Source of the DNA: Nymphaea colorata
Taxonomy: Eukaryota > Streptophyta > Magnoliopsida > Nymphaeales > Nymphaeaceae
Assembly (NCBI RefSeq): GCF_008831285.2
Contig: NC_045142.1
Location: 4,471,501-4,535,500, forward strand
Reading direction: 5' to 3'
Length of the DNA: 64,000 bases
Shown: positions 26,101-40,000 of the stretch, one piece after another
How the letters are laid out: each line of letters starts with the position of its first letter
How positions within the stretch are numbered: position 1 is the stretch's first letter
The notes under the pieces: generated by a model
Told to the model about the DNA's origin: nothing
Seen by the model: the letters and a program-made list of their open reading frames with translations, nothing else
Databases searched by the model: none
Made by a program: the position numbers and the translations under genes

Positions 26101-29100
26101 ACGTGGGAGGTTGTTGATATCCCCAAGGGAACTCACTTAGTTGGCTCCAAGTGGGTGTTTAATGTGAAGTACAAACCTGATGGCACTGTAGAACGCTATA
26201 AAGCTCGTCTTGTTGCTAAAGGGTTTAGCCAGAAATATGGGATTGACTATCTTGAGACGTTTGCTCCCGTGGCGAAACTGAAGACCGTAAGGGTCATCTT
26301 AGCTCTTGCAGTGCAAAAGAAGTGGAGAATGGACCAACTTGATGTAAAGAACGCCTTCTTGAATGGTCACCTTGAGGAAGAAGTCTATATGAGCATGCCG
26401 CCTGGGTATGCTCGGAACGGGAAGTGTTGCTATCTCAAGAAAGCTTTGTATGGTCTCAAGCAATCCCCTAGAGCTTGGTTTGAAAGACTAAGGGTTGTAA
26501 TGAAGACTAATGGGTATAAACAGGGAAATGGTGATCACACCCTCTTCATCAAGCAGAGAAATGGTCTGGTGAGCCTTTTACTTGTATATGTTGATGATAT
26601 GATTGTCACAGGCGACGACGAGGGGGAGAAAAGGAAGATGAAAGAAACGTTAGCTGCAGAATTCGATCTCAAAGATCTGGGTAAACTAAGGTATTTCTTG
26701 GGGATTGAGATCGCGCGATCTGAGACTGGGCTTGTTATGAGCCAAAGAAAATACACGTTGGATCTTCTAAAAGAGACAGGTAAACTGGGATGCAGGCCCT
26801 TTCTTACCCCAATGGAGTCTGGCACAAGGATAAGTATCAAAACTGAGACTATCTTGGATGAGGAAGGAAAAGGGAGGTATCAGCGTCTGGTTGGTAAACT
26901 TATTTATCTCACTCTTACTCGCCCAGATATTACGTATGCTGTGGGTGTGTTAAGTCAGTTTATGCATGCTCCTACTGATTGTCATTGGAAAAGTGCTGAA
27001 AGAGTATTGGGATACTTAAAGAATGACCCAGGGAAATGACTACTCTACACTCGGCAAGATCAACTAAGCATTGAAGGATACTCTGACGCCGACTGGGCAG
27101 GATGCACAGATACTAGGAGGTCTACCACAGGATACTGCATATTTCTTGGAGGTAACCTTGTGGTATGGAGAAGTAAACGTCAAGAAGTTTGTTCCAGGTC
27201 CAGTGCTGAGGCTGAATACAGGGCGGTTGCTATGGGGGTTACAGAGATGTTATGGCTCAAAATTCTTTTAGCAGATATTGGGGTTAAAATGGAAGAGAAG
27301 ATGAGGATGTATTGTGACAACAAGTCTGCGATTAACTTGGCAAACAATCCGGTCATGCACGACAGGACCAAACATGTGGAGATCGATCGTCACTTCATAC
27401 GGGAACGCATAGATTCAAAGGAGTTGATTCTGCCCTATATGAAGTCTGAAGATCAAGTTGCAGATGTCTTAACTAAGTCTTTATGTACATCTCAATTTGA
27501 GAAAAATGTTAGCAAGCTTGGCATGTTTGACATGTATGCCAAGCTTGAGGGGGAGTGTTAGAATATATTGTATTGGGAACCGGGTCCATATATGGACCCG
27601 GCCCTATGGGGCACGGATACCGAGGCGGACTCGGTACCCTAGGCGGCACTCTTTCTCTCCCTCCTATATATTCTTCACTTACATGTAATTGTTGAGTTAA
27701 GTGAATATTATTTTTCTCTCTCCTAGGGTTGCGGTTTGCCCCTAGGTCAGAGCTTCCCCGTGGTTTTTCACCTCTTTCTGAGGTTTTCCACGTATATTGT
27801 GTGTTCTTTCTCTGCTCTCTCCTTGTGGTTCGTGTTTCTACATGGTATCAGAGCCACCGCGTGTGAGATCGTTGATGTGCAAGTAGTGTTTTTTCCGCCG
27901 TTCACGTGCCGCCTCCGTTGCCGTTTCCAGCACCGCCGCCGACACTGTTCCCAGCGCCGCTGCTGTTGCTGTTTGCAGTGCTGACGCCGTCTGACGCCGT
28001 CCAGGAACGCCGCCGCCGTCCATCGTTCCCAGCGCCGCCGTCGTTTTTCCGCCGACCAGGAACGCCGCCGCCGTGGTTCCCAGCGCTGCCCTGCCCGGCC
28101 GCCGTCGCTGCTCCCAGCACCGCCGTCGCCTGGGTTATCGTCGCTGTTCCCAGTGCTGCCCTGCCGCCGTCGCCTGGGTTAGCTGCGCCGCCGCCGGGTG
28201 TCTTGTTTCCGCCGCCGTGGGTTGTGCCCTCTCTGCCGCCGGTTGTGACCTTTGGGGATTGCGATGGCTGATGCAGCGATGCCCAAGCTTGATGATGCCC
28301 TCGACACTTCTCACTAGTGCCCACCTTATCAACCGTATGTCTACTCGTGTGTTGGATGGTCATTCCCCTTATTCTGTGTTGTGGCCCACTCAGAATCCCT
28401 GGCCTCTAACCCCTCGAGTGTTTGGGTGTGTTTGTTTTGTCCATGATCATAGTCCCACTCTCAAGAAACTTGATCCTCGGTCCATCAAAGCAGTCTTCTT
28501 GGGATATTCCTCCACCCAGAAGGGATACAGGTGTGTTGACCCTAGCACTTCCAGAGTATATGTCTCCAGGGATATGACCTTTCATGAACATGAGGCATAC
28601 TTTCCTGCGAATCCTCTTCAGGGGGAGTGTTTAGGTGACAGAAGGGAAGAGTATTCTTCGCATCAGTTGATTCAGTTCATGGATTTCTTGGATTATACGG
28701 TGAGTTCTCCAAGTGTGGAAAACGTTGTCAGTGAGGACAGAGACAGTCAGATGGAGGGGGGCCCTGTGGAAGAACAGTCTCGAGATCACCTATTTGGTCA
28801 GGTTTACAGCAGGAAGAAGAAGGATGTGATGGAAGATGTTGATGTTACCAATCCCAATCTTCCCAATCTTGTGACCTCCCCGGATGATCCAAGTCCAATG
28901 AATGAAGAACTTCCCATAGCTCTGCGCAAGGGCACCAGGTCATGTACTTCTCATCCTATTCAGAGATTTGTTTCATATGCAAAACTCAGTAAAGACTACA
29001 AGTGCTTTGTTACCTCTTTATCTATGGCTGTTATTCCCAGGTCAGTGGAAGATGCAAGGAAGGATCGTAAATGGCTACAGGCCATGACAGAAGAGATGGA

Positions 29101-32100
29101 CGCCCTGGAAAAGAACAATACGTGGGAGGTTGTTGATATCCCCAAGGGAACTCACTTAGTTGGCTCCAAGTGGGTGTTTAATGTGAAGTACAAACCTGAT
29201 GGCACTGTAGAACGCTATAAAGCTCGTCTTGTTGCTAAAGGGTTTAGCCAGAAATATGGGATTGACTATCTTGAGACGTTTGCTCCCGTGGCGAAACTGA
29301 AGACCGTAAGGGTCATCTTAGCTCTTGCAGTGCAAAAGAAGTGGAGAATGGACCAACTTGATGTAAAGAACGCCTTCTTGAATGGTCACCTTGAGGAAGA
29401 AGTCTATATGAGCATGCCGCCTGGGTATGCTCGGAACGGGAAGTGTTGCTATCTCAAGAAAGCTTTGTATGGTCTCAAGCAATCCCCTAGAGCTTGGTTT
29501 GAAAGACTAAGGGTTGTAATGAAGACTAATGGGTATAAACAGGGAAATGGTGATCACACCCTCTTCATCAAGCAGAGAAATGGTCTGGTGAGCCTTTTAC
29601 TTGTATATGTTGATGATATGATTGTCACAGGCGACGACGAGGGGGAGAAAAGGAAGATGAAAGAAACGTTAGCTGCAGAATTCGATCTCAAAGATCTGGG
29701 TAAACTAAGGTATTTCTTGGGGATTGAGATCGCGCGATCTGAGACTGGGCTTGTTATGAGCCAAAGAAAATACACGTTGGATCTTCTAAAAGAGACAGGT
29801 AAACTGGGATGCAGGCCCTTTCTTACCCCAATGGAGTCTGGCACAAGGATAAGTATCAAAACTGAGACTATCTTGGATGAGGAAGGAAAAGGGAGGTATC
29901 AGCGTCTGGTTGGTAAACTTATTTATCTCACTCTTACTCGCCCAGATATTACGTATGCTGTGGGTGTGTTAAGTCAGTTTATGCATGCTCCTACTGATTG
30001 TCATTGGAAAAGTGCTGAAAGAGTATTGGGATACTTAAAGAATGACCCAGGGAAATGACTACTCTACACTCGGCAAGATCAACTAAGCATTGAAGGATAC
30101 TCTGACGCCGACTGGGCAGGATGCACAGATACTAGGAGGTCTACCACAGGATACTGCATATTTCTTGGAGGTAACCTTGTGGTATGGAGAAGTAAACGTC
30201 AAGAAGTTTGTTCCAGGTCCAGTGCTGAGGCTGAATACAGGGCGGTTGCTATGGGGGTTACAGAGATGTTATGGCTCAAAATTCTTTTAGCAGATATTGG
30301 GGTTAAAATGGAAGAGAAGATGAGGATGTATTGTGACAACAAGTCTGCGATTAACTTGGCAAACAATCCGGTCATGCACGACAGGACCAAACATGTGGAG
30401 ATCGATCGTCACTTCATACGGGAACGCATAGATTCAAAGGAGTTGATTCTGCCCTATATGAAGTCTGAAGATCAAGTTGCAGATGTCTTAACTAAGTCTT
30501 TATGTACATCTCAATTTGAGAAAAATGTTAGCAAGCTTGGCATGTTTGACATGTATGCCAAGCTTGAGGGGGAGTGTTAGAATATATTGTATTGGGAACC
30601 GGGTCCATATATGGACCCGGCCCTATGGGGCACGGATACCGAGGCGGACTCGGTACCCTAGGCGGCACTCTTTCTCTCCCTCCTATATATTCTTCACTTA
30701 CATGTAATTGTTGAGTTAAGTGAATATTATTTTTCTCTCTCCTAGGGTTGCGGTTTGCCCCTAGGTCAGAGCTTCCCCGTGGTTTTTCACCTCTTTCTGA
30801 GGTTTTCCACGTATATTGTGTGTTCTTTCTCTGCTCTCTCCTTGTGGTTCGTGTTTCTACAGGGTTCATGTATATACAGAAAAGCTTTACTAAAAAATCT
30901 TAGATATGCCACTGCCCTACCACTTTCATATTTAAAACATTACACAATAGATACACGTGCGCCAAACACTAATAACCACACCAACACCTTAACTGTGTCA
31001 AACTCTACCTCTATATTTTGGCTCTCATCAGAAGGGGAGAGAGAAGAATCCACTTTATGAACAAAGACATGTGATAATAAAGGGCCCATGTGTGTATTGT
31101 CAACAAATTTACTTGGTTGATTATGAAACTATGCCCAAGCCACTTTCACACTTGAATCAGTGTTACTAACATGTGGATGAACATGCACCAAAATTTCATA
31201 ACGACTCGTGTCACTCACAAATTATCTCCATATTCTAACTTGTCTCAGAGTGAGGAAGTGGAAACAACACTTCATCTTGTTTCAAATCTTCTACAAGATG
31301 GGGGCCAATCTATAGCTACGAAGAGTGACAGTGATGTCTCATAGACCTAGTTCCAAAATTCTATCTATTTATTTACATCTAGAGGGTCAAGGTGTCAGCA
31401 TCTGAAACTTTTGTGCACTGATACCAATACCAAAAGTTCCTTGACATGTATACTTCATTTTTCTAAATTATAAGTACAGAAGCTCCAAAAAGGCTCTTGA
31501 AGCTAGGTGACTAACATTCTTGAATGTCTTTTATGCAAAATGTCAACCATCAAAAATTTCATATATAATTCTTAACCCTATTTTTGGCTAATATTCAGAA
31601 AATAACAAATTTGCGATTCTATTTAGATTCTTATGAACTCATTAATATTCCTGCTGGTTCATGTTATGAACTTATGATTAATTAATTTCTCTAGATTGAT
31701 AACTTATATTATTGAGAACATTTAGCTTCATGGTGGGCACATAATATTTATCCCATTTAATTAGGTTATTTTTTATAGCATATATGGATTGTTTTTGCAC
31801 AAAATCTGCATCTAACCTTTTTTTACTTGTTCAGGACATTTGCAGGCACAAATTTAAGCCCTTTTTGGATGAAATTTATTGTTCATTCTGAAGGTATATT
31901 CAAGATGGCGATTTTCAGTGACATGTACATGCTCGCACATGCACATACACACATAGTATGCACGCACACATGGAGAAACTCTTGTAGGCACATGTGTGTG
32001 GACCCTGGATGCATACAAATAAAAGGTTAGCAGACAAAACCCAAAGCACCAAACCAAAGATAAGCCTGAAGCTCATAATGTTTTCTTAATAAATAATAAA

Positions 32101-33991
32101 TTTTAGTTAGTAGCTTAAGTTTCCAACACTTAACTTTCATGAAAACTTCGCACAGGGTGGTCACTGTTGTAAACTAAGATGTCTTGAAGGAAATTGAAAT
32201 TCTTAATCCAAGGATTATGGTTCCTTGAATCTCGGGATATCAACTAAGATGAGTATTTTTGCTTCAGAAATGCAGTTTCCCGTCTTTCAAAAAACAAAAA
32301 TGTAGAAAACACATATCCCCACTATTGTTAGCACTTCTGGCAATCTGGTTTAGGCAGTTTAATATTATCCATGTAAATTTGCATAATTTTTGAAATTTAT
32401 AACATTGGCTATGTCAGATTCAATACCTTTGCATATGTTCCCTTTGTGAGTTAAAAGGTGTAATTCAGCACAAAAGATCATATAGTAAATATGGTTGTAC
32501 TTGGCTGATGATAATAAGATTCCAAAAGCCAACATTTTTAAGGAAGTACTGTAGGCACAGATGAAACTGATCTTTTGAAAGGATTCTGCATACCTGCTTT
32601 GTAAAGAGAAAGTCATGGACAAGAAAATAATGTGTTTTCTCTTAGGTTTATTAATTAGGTATTTGCATCACTTTTAATTGATCTATATTTATATCTTATA
32701 GTCTTTGATCTATTCCGATATCATCCTTAATTTCTGAAGTTGTATTGTCCTCTTGATGTGCTATCATGGACTTGAGCTCGGCTCGGATGAGATTTTGTCT
32801 GGAAAGCAAGCTCAGGTCTAAATGGATCATGTTCCCTTCTTATTGTCATCCTTGTGTTTAATTATCTAGTCGTCGGAGGACTGATACATTGTTTTTCAAG
32901 AATAAAAATATTTTAGATGTTGAAGTCTTTTAATCTATGCGATACACTGTATAAATATAATAGCTTGTAATGTAAGTCATATTATTTTTCCAGTAAATCT
33001 AGTTCTTTAACTTGCCGGAGTAATTTTTTCCAGATTAATCACTTTGTTAGATAAGTGACCGTTTATACCAAATAGGAGTTTCTGATGGTGGACCTGATGA
33101 TGCTTATGCTCTGAGTTCTTGGCATCTTGCCTTTCATCATGATTTCCAACAATTTTGGAAGATAAACTAGTATTTTAGCTTCTGCTTATATTTTTGTGGC
33201 CCTTTTACAGATGATTCAACACAATGCCAGCATACATCAAGTCCATTGGGAAATGGTGCAATTGTAGAGACATCTGATGGAAAGATTCTTGTGTTGCAAA
33301 GGAGCTGTAATGTAGGTGAATTCCCTGGATATTTTGTCTTCCCAGGTGGGCATCCAGAGGTATGGAGTGCGATGCCCAAATTAAATTACCATCAGAAGTT
33401 ATCCTATAATCTAGGAAGAGATACTTGTGGTGCATTAATTCTTAGTTGGTACTTACCATTGCAAATCCAAATGTTCCCTGGATTGCATGTCTAGCTAACA
33501 ACATGATAGTATTTTTCTGTGAACTTAAAAAGGTTGTATGAAAGACTCTTGAAATTTGACCATTTATTTTCTAATGCTTGAAAATGTGTGCTCGAATTAA
33601 TACACTTGTTTTGGTTACTTAAAGATACTAACTGATGTCAGTTGCAACATAAAAATGAAAATTAATCATTGTGTATTGTCTACTAAACGAAGTTTCAAAA
33701 CCATAAGCTTGGAGTTTTGATTCAATTTTAGGAAAGTCTGATTTGGTCCAATAAGCTAGAGTATGAAATATAAGAGGGGAACTTGTATGTGTTGTACATC
33801 TAATTCAGGCTGGACTTGAACTCAGTACTCCATGGTTCTTTTCTTTGTGTGTTTTTCCTGAGGGGGTGGGAGGAGGTTGTTAACCATCATCTCAAAACTT
33901 GTGGTAGTAGATACCTCATTTTAAACTATGTCACAAAGGTATGTGTATGGGTGTATGGACAATTTTCAAAAAACTTGGGTACAGGGGGGTG

Positions 33992-34043
<52 letters not shown>

Positions 34044-37000
34044 AAAGATAAGGTTTTAAACAAACAAAACAACACATTCATGATTCAAAATTTATCGTTC
34101 TAAAGAAGAAGCTAATGCACAAAGTATGAAAGTAACAAACATATTAAAAATAAAAAATATATTAGCTTTACAGCTTTACTGTTCCTTCTCAGTCTCATTA
34201 TCAAGATTAGAAGGAATGGTAGGTTCCTAAAGGTCCATATTAAAAGCATGCAAGTCATGTTCTCCTTCAAGATCCATGTCAATGTCCTCTAGATTGCCAT
34301 CCCAATACTTGGATGATCCCAAACTGCAAGTTGCAACACAAACACAATATAATTTAAGATTAACTTCAAACGACCAATGAACAGATTTATAATTTTGTAC
34401 ATATCGAAGATAAAAATAAGAAAACATTACCTATAATCATCCGAAGTGCGTTAAAAGTAAGCATAGGTTGGAGTGAACATAAACTAAATCTTTTGTTTGC
34501 TTACTAGTGAGTTTATTTCTATTGATCTTGTGAATTTGTGGGTAAGTGTTTTAGTTCCTTTCACAACATGATAAGGTTGCAGGTTGGGATAATTACTTGA
34601 ACGCAAACCATTGAAGGTTTGGTGTCCCTGCTCCAAAACATGACCACCAGTTAATAGAATCCTCTTCATCTCTTGCCATCGCAACTGCCAAGGGATCATT
34701 TTTTCCACCTGAGAAGCTCACAAATTCATTATTTATTATCTTCAGCATATGAGGATTGTTAAAGATACAAAAAAGGGGTTTTCTGAAATATTAGGAAGTT
34801 AGGGAAGGTCTCTTTAAATGTTTTGTTACTTTTAGTGGACTTCTCTTGTAATTTTCCCTAACCCTAATCTCTTAATAGAGATTAGGGTCACGTAATGCAA
34901 AATAACTTTTTGCTGCCTCTCTCTCTCTCTGGTAACATGGTATCAGAGCGGGTGTGGGCGTCGACGGCAGAGTGCACTTTCCGGTGACCTTCTCCGGCGA
35001 TCACCATCTTCTCCGGCGACAATCTTTCCGGCGAACAGCCAAGTGAGTTCGTTCCTTTTTTTTTTCTTTCGTTCTCTCCCTTGTCACCGCTACTCCTTAT
35101 TCCCTCTTATCACCCAATAAGGAGACAGTGAGGGAATAGGGGTTGGGCGTGCCGTGAGAAGGAGGACCTGATCACGCCTATGTGGAAGGCGTGATCAGAT
35201 CCTCATATTGGTCGTATGAAGAGACTATTGTGGATGCAGCGTGACGTGTGACGCTGTGGTTTGTGATGATCGTAAATACAGTTTCGGTAAAGTCAAGCTG
35301 CGTGAGGTGTTGTGGATGCTTTGTGGAGTCTATGTGCTGCTTATAAATTCAGGTTTTTTGAATATGATCAGATTTTTTTTCTATAGACCGTGGATACAAA
35401 TTCAGTAAAGAAAGGCTGCGTGAGGACTGTTGCTGATCCTTAGTACAAGTTTTTTGTTTGATTTCGTGGATTTCTTTGACACGTGGACAGGAAGTTTTAT
35501 GAGAACTAGCTGCTGTTATAAGTGGCAGCAGTCTTCAGTCGTTGGGAGCAACAGTCTTCAGTCGTTGGGAGTTCATTCTTGTTTTTTTGTCATCGGCTGA
35601 ACCAGATCTGAAGTGACAGTAATTTCCTAGCCCTCTTTCTTTAAACGTTTGCGTCAATCTGGTCTTCTTTATTTACTATGGCTGAAAACAGTAAATCTGA
35701 AGGGTCTACTGACTACAAGATGGCTGGGAATTCATTCTCTTATGGAACCACGATGAAACTTAATGGCTCAAATTATGAAATATGGTCTAGGGTATTCATA
35801 ATGTCGGTGGCTGGTCATAGGAAGAAATATATTCTTGAGGAGGATGAACCTATTGAGAAAAAAGGAATATATGCTGCGTGGGATGAAGATAATTATATTG
35901 TTATGTCTTGGATTATGAATAGTGTGGAGTCTCATATAGCTCCAACTATTGCATATTATACCAAGGCCAAGGATATGTGGTCTTTCTTGAGAAAGACATA
36001 CTCGCATGCCACTAATGTAATCAAGATCCTACAACTAGAAGAGAAGTTATGCAACATTCGACAAGGGGATCAGGACCTATCTCAATATTTTGCTACTTTG
36101 ACTGCTGCATATGAACGGTTAAAGGCTCTTCGCCCACCTTGCCAGCATTGTTATGCATCACACGTTGAGACTGGTATGGTGGCAAAGTTCTTATCTGGCC
36201 TATCTTCAGAATACTCTGTGGCAAAGTCTCAAATTCTAACAGGCAGTGAACTTCCAGATTTAGCAGACACGTATAATAGGCTGAGTCGCTTTGCAGCCAC
36301 TCTTTCTCAGACTACGCATGACATACCAGTCTCTGCACTTGTGATATCAGGAGGACGGGGCCCTAGTTCTTTTGGAGGCACTAAGGGGCGTGGTACAGGC
36401 CGTGGTGCTGGACGTGGCAGATTTCAGTGCTCTTATTGTGGCAAAATTGGTCATCTAGAGGACCGTTGTTGGGACAAACATCCTCACCTCAGGTCTAATG
36501 TTTCCTCTGGACGTGGTGGAGGTAGAATCACCACAAGCAGAGGTCCTTCTTCATCCCAGGCAACTCATTCAAAGGCAACAATATCTATGGTTGAGTCTTC
36601 TACTGATCCTTCTATATCTATGTCATATTCTCTTAACCTAAGTAAGGATGAATATGACCGTGTTCTTGCTCAGAGGTCTGGCTCTACATCTGCCTCTACA
36701 TCTACCAATGCTGCTGTTGTAGATTCAGCATTCTCTGTTAGTGCTCCTACTGCTGATCCATGTATGACATGGATGATAGACTCGGGCACTTCTAGACATT
36801 GTTGTAATCAACCACAAAGTTTTTCATCATTTGTCAGATTTTCTACACCACAGTATGTTAAGCTGGTTGATGGCAAGTTGTCCCCTGTTTTGGGTAGCGG
36901 TGATATTTATCTTCCACATTTAGGCACTATTACACATGTGTTATATGCACCTCAGTTTCCTGTTAATTTGATATCTGTGAAGCAGCTAGCTATCGACTTA

Positions 37001-40000
37001 CAATGCAAAGTCATTTTTGAATCTGACTCTTGTTCTTTTCAGGACTTACCAACTGGGAAGATGATTGGTGGCGGCCATGAGCGTGAGGGCCTTTATTTTT
37101 TGTCAATCCCAGTTGATGTTGCTGCATCTTCAGTCCCTTCCAAGCCTTCTCCCTTCCAATGGCATCTCAGATTGGGTCATCCTTCCGTACCAAAACTTCG
37201 TCGCATGTTTCCAGACATTCCTGCATCAGAGTCCTTCTTATGTGATGCCTGCCAGTTGGGCAAGCATACACGGAGCAGCTTTCCTTCGAGTCAGAGTCCA
37301 TCGAGTCAGAGTCCTTTTGATCTCATTCATGTGGATGTATGGGGTCCTAGTCGGGTTCCTTTTCGATCATGTTTTCGATATTATCTTGTTCTAGTTGATG
37401 ATTTTACTAGAGTCAGTTGGGTTTTCTTGTTAAGGGAAAGATCTGAAGTCATATGTATTCTTCAAAAATTTATCAAGGAAATAAAAACTCAGTTTGGATT
37501 CATTGTCAAAAATATTCGCACTGATAATGCTCTTGAATTCAAGTCTTCCATTCTACTTCAGTTTTATGCCGACCATGGAATTCGACCTCAATATACTTGT
37601 CCACATACGTCCCAACAGAATGGTGTAGCCGAACGCAAACATCGGCAACTCCTAAACGTAGCTCGTACCCTCATGTTACATTCTCACATGCCTGCCTATT
37701 TTTGGGGTGATGCTATCCTTACTACGTGTTACCTCATTAATAGATTACCCTCTTCCTCCATTCAAGACCGTATTCCAATTCAAATTCTATATCCAGGGCG
37801 TTCATTATTTCATTTACCTCCCAAAGTTTTTGGATGCACTTGCTTCGCACATATCCTAGGCCCAAACAAAAGCAAACTTGCTGCCCAAGCCATCAAATGT
37901 ATCTTTATTGGCTATTCAGCTAATCAAAAGGGATACAAATGCTTTGATCCCGTGACCAAGAAAGACATTATCAGTGCGGATGTTACCTTCTTTGAGTCTC
38001 GTCCTTATTTCCCTCCGTCAAGTCCCTCTTCATCTGAGATGCATGCACCTATACCTCTTCCTATTCCACCAGTGTCACTTGAGTCATTTCCATCATCTCA
38101 ACCTAGGTCACATGAACGTTTTCTTGAGCCTCCGTTGGTTTACACTCGTCGTCTAGGTCCCTCTCTCAACCGTCCACCAGCATCGTCTCAAGAGGTAAGC
38201 TCTACTGAGAAGATTGACTCAGGTTTAAGTGATGACTATTCTGCAGCAGATCTCCCTATTGCTATTCGCAAGGGCAAGCGACAGTGTACCTTACATCCTA
38301 TATCTAATTCTGTCTCTACTGCTCATCTGAGTACACACTTAGTACAGTTTGATCAAGCTTTATCTAGTCATGTTATCCCGTCCTCGCACCATCATGCCCT
38401 GTTAGATCCACGTTGGCGACAAGCTATGCAGGAGGAAATGGATGCTCTTCTTTCTCGGGAGACTTGGGATTTGGTAGACCCCCCAACACGCTGTGATGTG
38501 GTTGGCTCACGATGGGTATTCACCATCAAGTATCATTCTGATGGGTCAGTTGAAAGGTTCAAGGCCCGTCTTGTCGCAAAAGGTTATACTCAGACTTATG
38601 GTGTTGACTTCTTTGAGACCTTTTCGCCTGTGGCCCGGTTGGGCACTATTCGCTTGATTATCTCTCTTGCTGTGCAACGAGAGTGGCCTCTTTTTCAATT
38701 GGATGTCAAAAATGCCTTTCTGTATGGAGACCTTTCTGAAATTGTTTATATGCAGCAACCACCTGGTTTTGAGCGACAAGGGGAGTGTTCCAAGGTATGC
38801 AAGTTAAAGAAGGCTATTTATGGACTCAAACTGAGTCCCCGTGCATGGTTCCAAAAGCTTACTGAAGTGTTATCTAAGTGTGGATTTAGCCGATCCCAGC
38901 TTGATCACTCATTGTTTATCAAGCGAGGCTCAGCAGGACTTGTGATATTGATTGTCTACGTGGATGATATTGTTCTTACAGGGGAAAATGATCAAGAGAT
39001 AGCTCAAACAAAGGAGTTTTTACAGCAACACTTTGTTACGAAAGACCTTGGACAACTTCGTTATTTTCTTGGTATTGAGGTGGCTCGTAGTAATAAAGGA
39101 GTTGTAGTGTCTCAAAAGAAATATGCTCTTGATCTTCTACAGGAAACGGGACTATTGGGGGCTAAACCTGCCACACTTCCCATGAATCCTCGCATTCATA
39201 TACATGATGATGACTCAGAGCCGTTTGACTCTAGATCTTACAGATCTCTGATAGGGAAACTGTTGTATTTGACTGTCACTCGTCCCGACATTAGCTTTGC
39301 TGTGAATAAGTTGAGCCAATTCATGGAAAAACCCCGAAAAGTTCACTGGGATGCAGCTCTAATGATTGTAAGATACTTGAAATCAGCCCCGGGAAAGGGG
39401 CTATGGTTCAAGAAAGGAGAATGTGTTGACATCGAGGCGTATAGTGGTGCTGATTATGCTGGATCTGTAGATGATAGGAAGTCTACTACCGGGTTTTGTG
39501 TCTTTGTGGGCGGTAATCTTATTTCCTAGAGGAGCAAGAAGCAGAATGTTGTGGCTCGTTCTAGTGCTGAGTCGGAATATAGGGCTATGGCTCAAACTGT
39601 GGCTGAAATGTCGTGGGTTAGATCACTTCTTGTAGAGTTGGATGTCTCAATGAATCTCCCAATGAAGATGTATTGTGACAACAAGGCAGCTACATATATC
39701 GCTAACAATCCTGTCTTCCATGAGCGGACTAAACACATTGAAGTGGATTGCCACTATATTCGGGACTTAGTTCAAGGAGGAATTGTTAGCACTATTCATG
39801 TCTCCTCAGAAGATCAGGCAGCAGATATTCTCACTAAAGCTCTTCCCATAGGCGATTTCCTGAGATGTTGTAACAAGCTGAGCATGATTGACATATATGC
39901 TCCAGCTTGAGGGGGAGTGTTAAAGATACAAAAAAGGGGTTTTCTGAAATATTAGGAAGTTAGGGAAGGTCTCTTTAAATGTTTTGTTACTTTTAGTGGA

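Larger units (their letters stand above)
24537..30861 (+). mobile_element. Tandem Ty1/copia array: LTR-internal-LTR-internal-LTR
   Basis: Three 287-bp LTRs (starts 24537, 27556, 30575) alternate with two 2,732-bp internal regions, so the period is exactly 3,019 bp twice. Each LTR begins TGTTAG and ends TCTACA. The first two are followed by TGGTATCAGAGCC, the initiator tRNA-Met primer site, and the last two are preceded by the purine tract GAGGGGGAG. The 5-bp target duplication GGGTT flanks only the outside (24532-24536 and 30862-30866), so a single insertion event was later duplicated. Both internal regions share the same large deletion and the same stop codon. The array is in sense orientation inside intron 4 of the Nudix gene. 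It is non-autonomous: no gag, protease or integrase core remains. An assembly duplication is the main alternative. Confidence 0.95.

Noticed and set aside
35768-36007. Minus-strand frames inside the copia gag-pol region
   Set aside because: Shadows of the polyprotein reading frame on the opposite strand.
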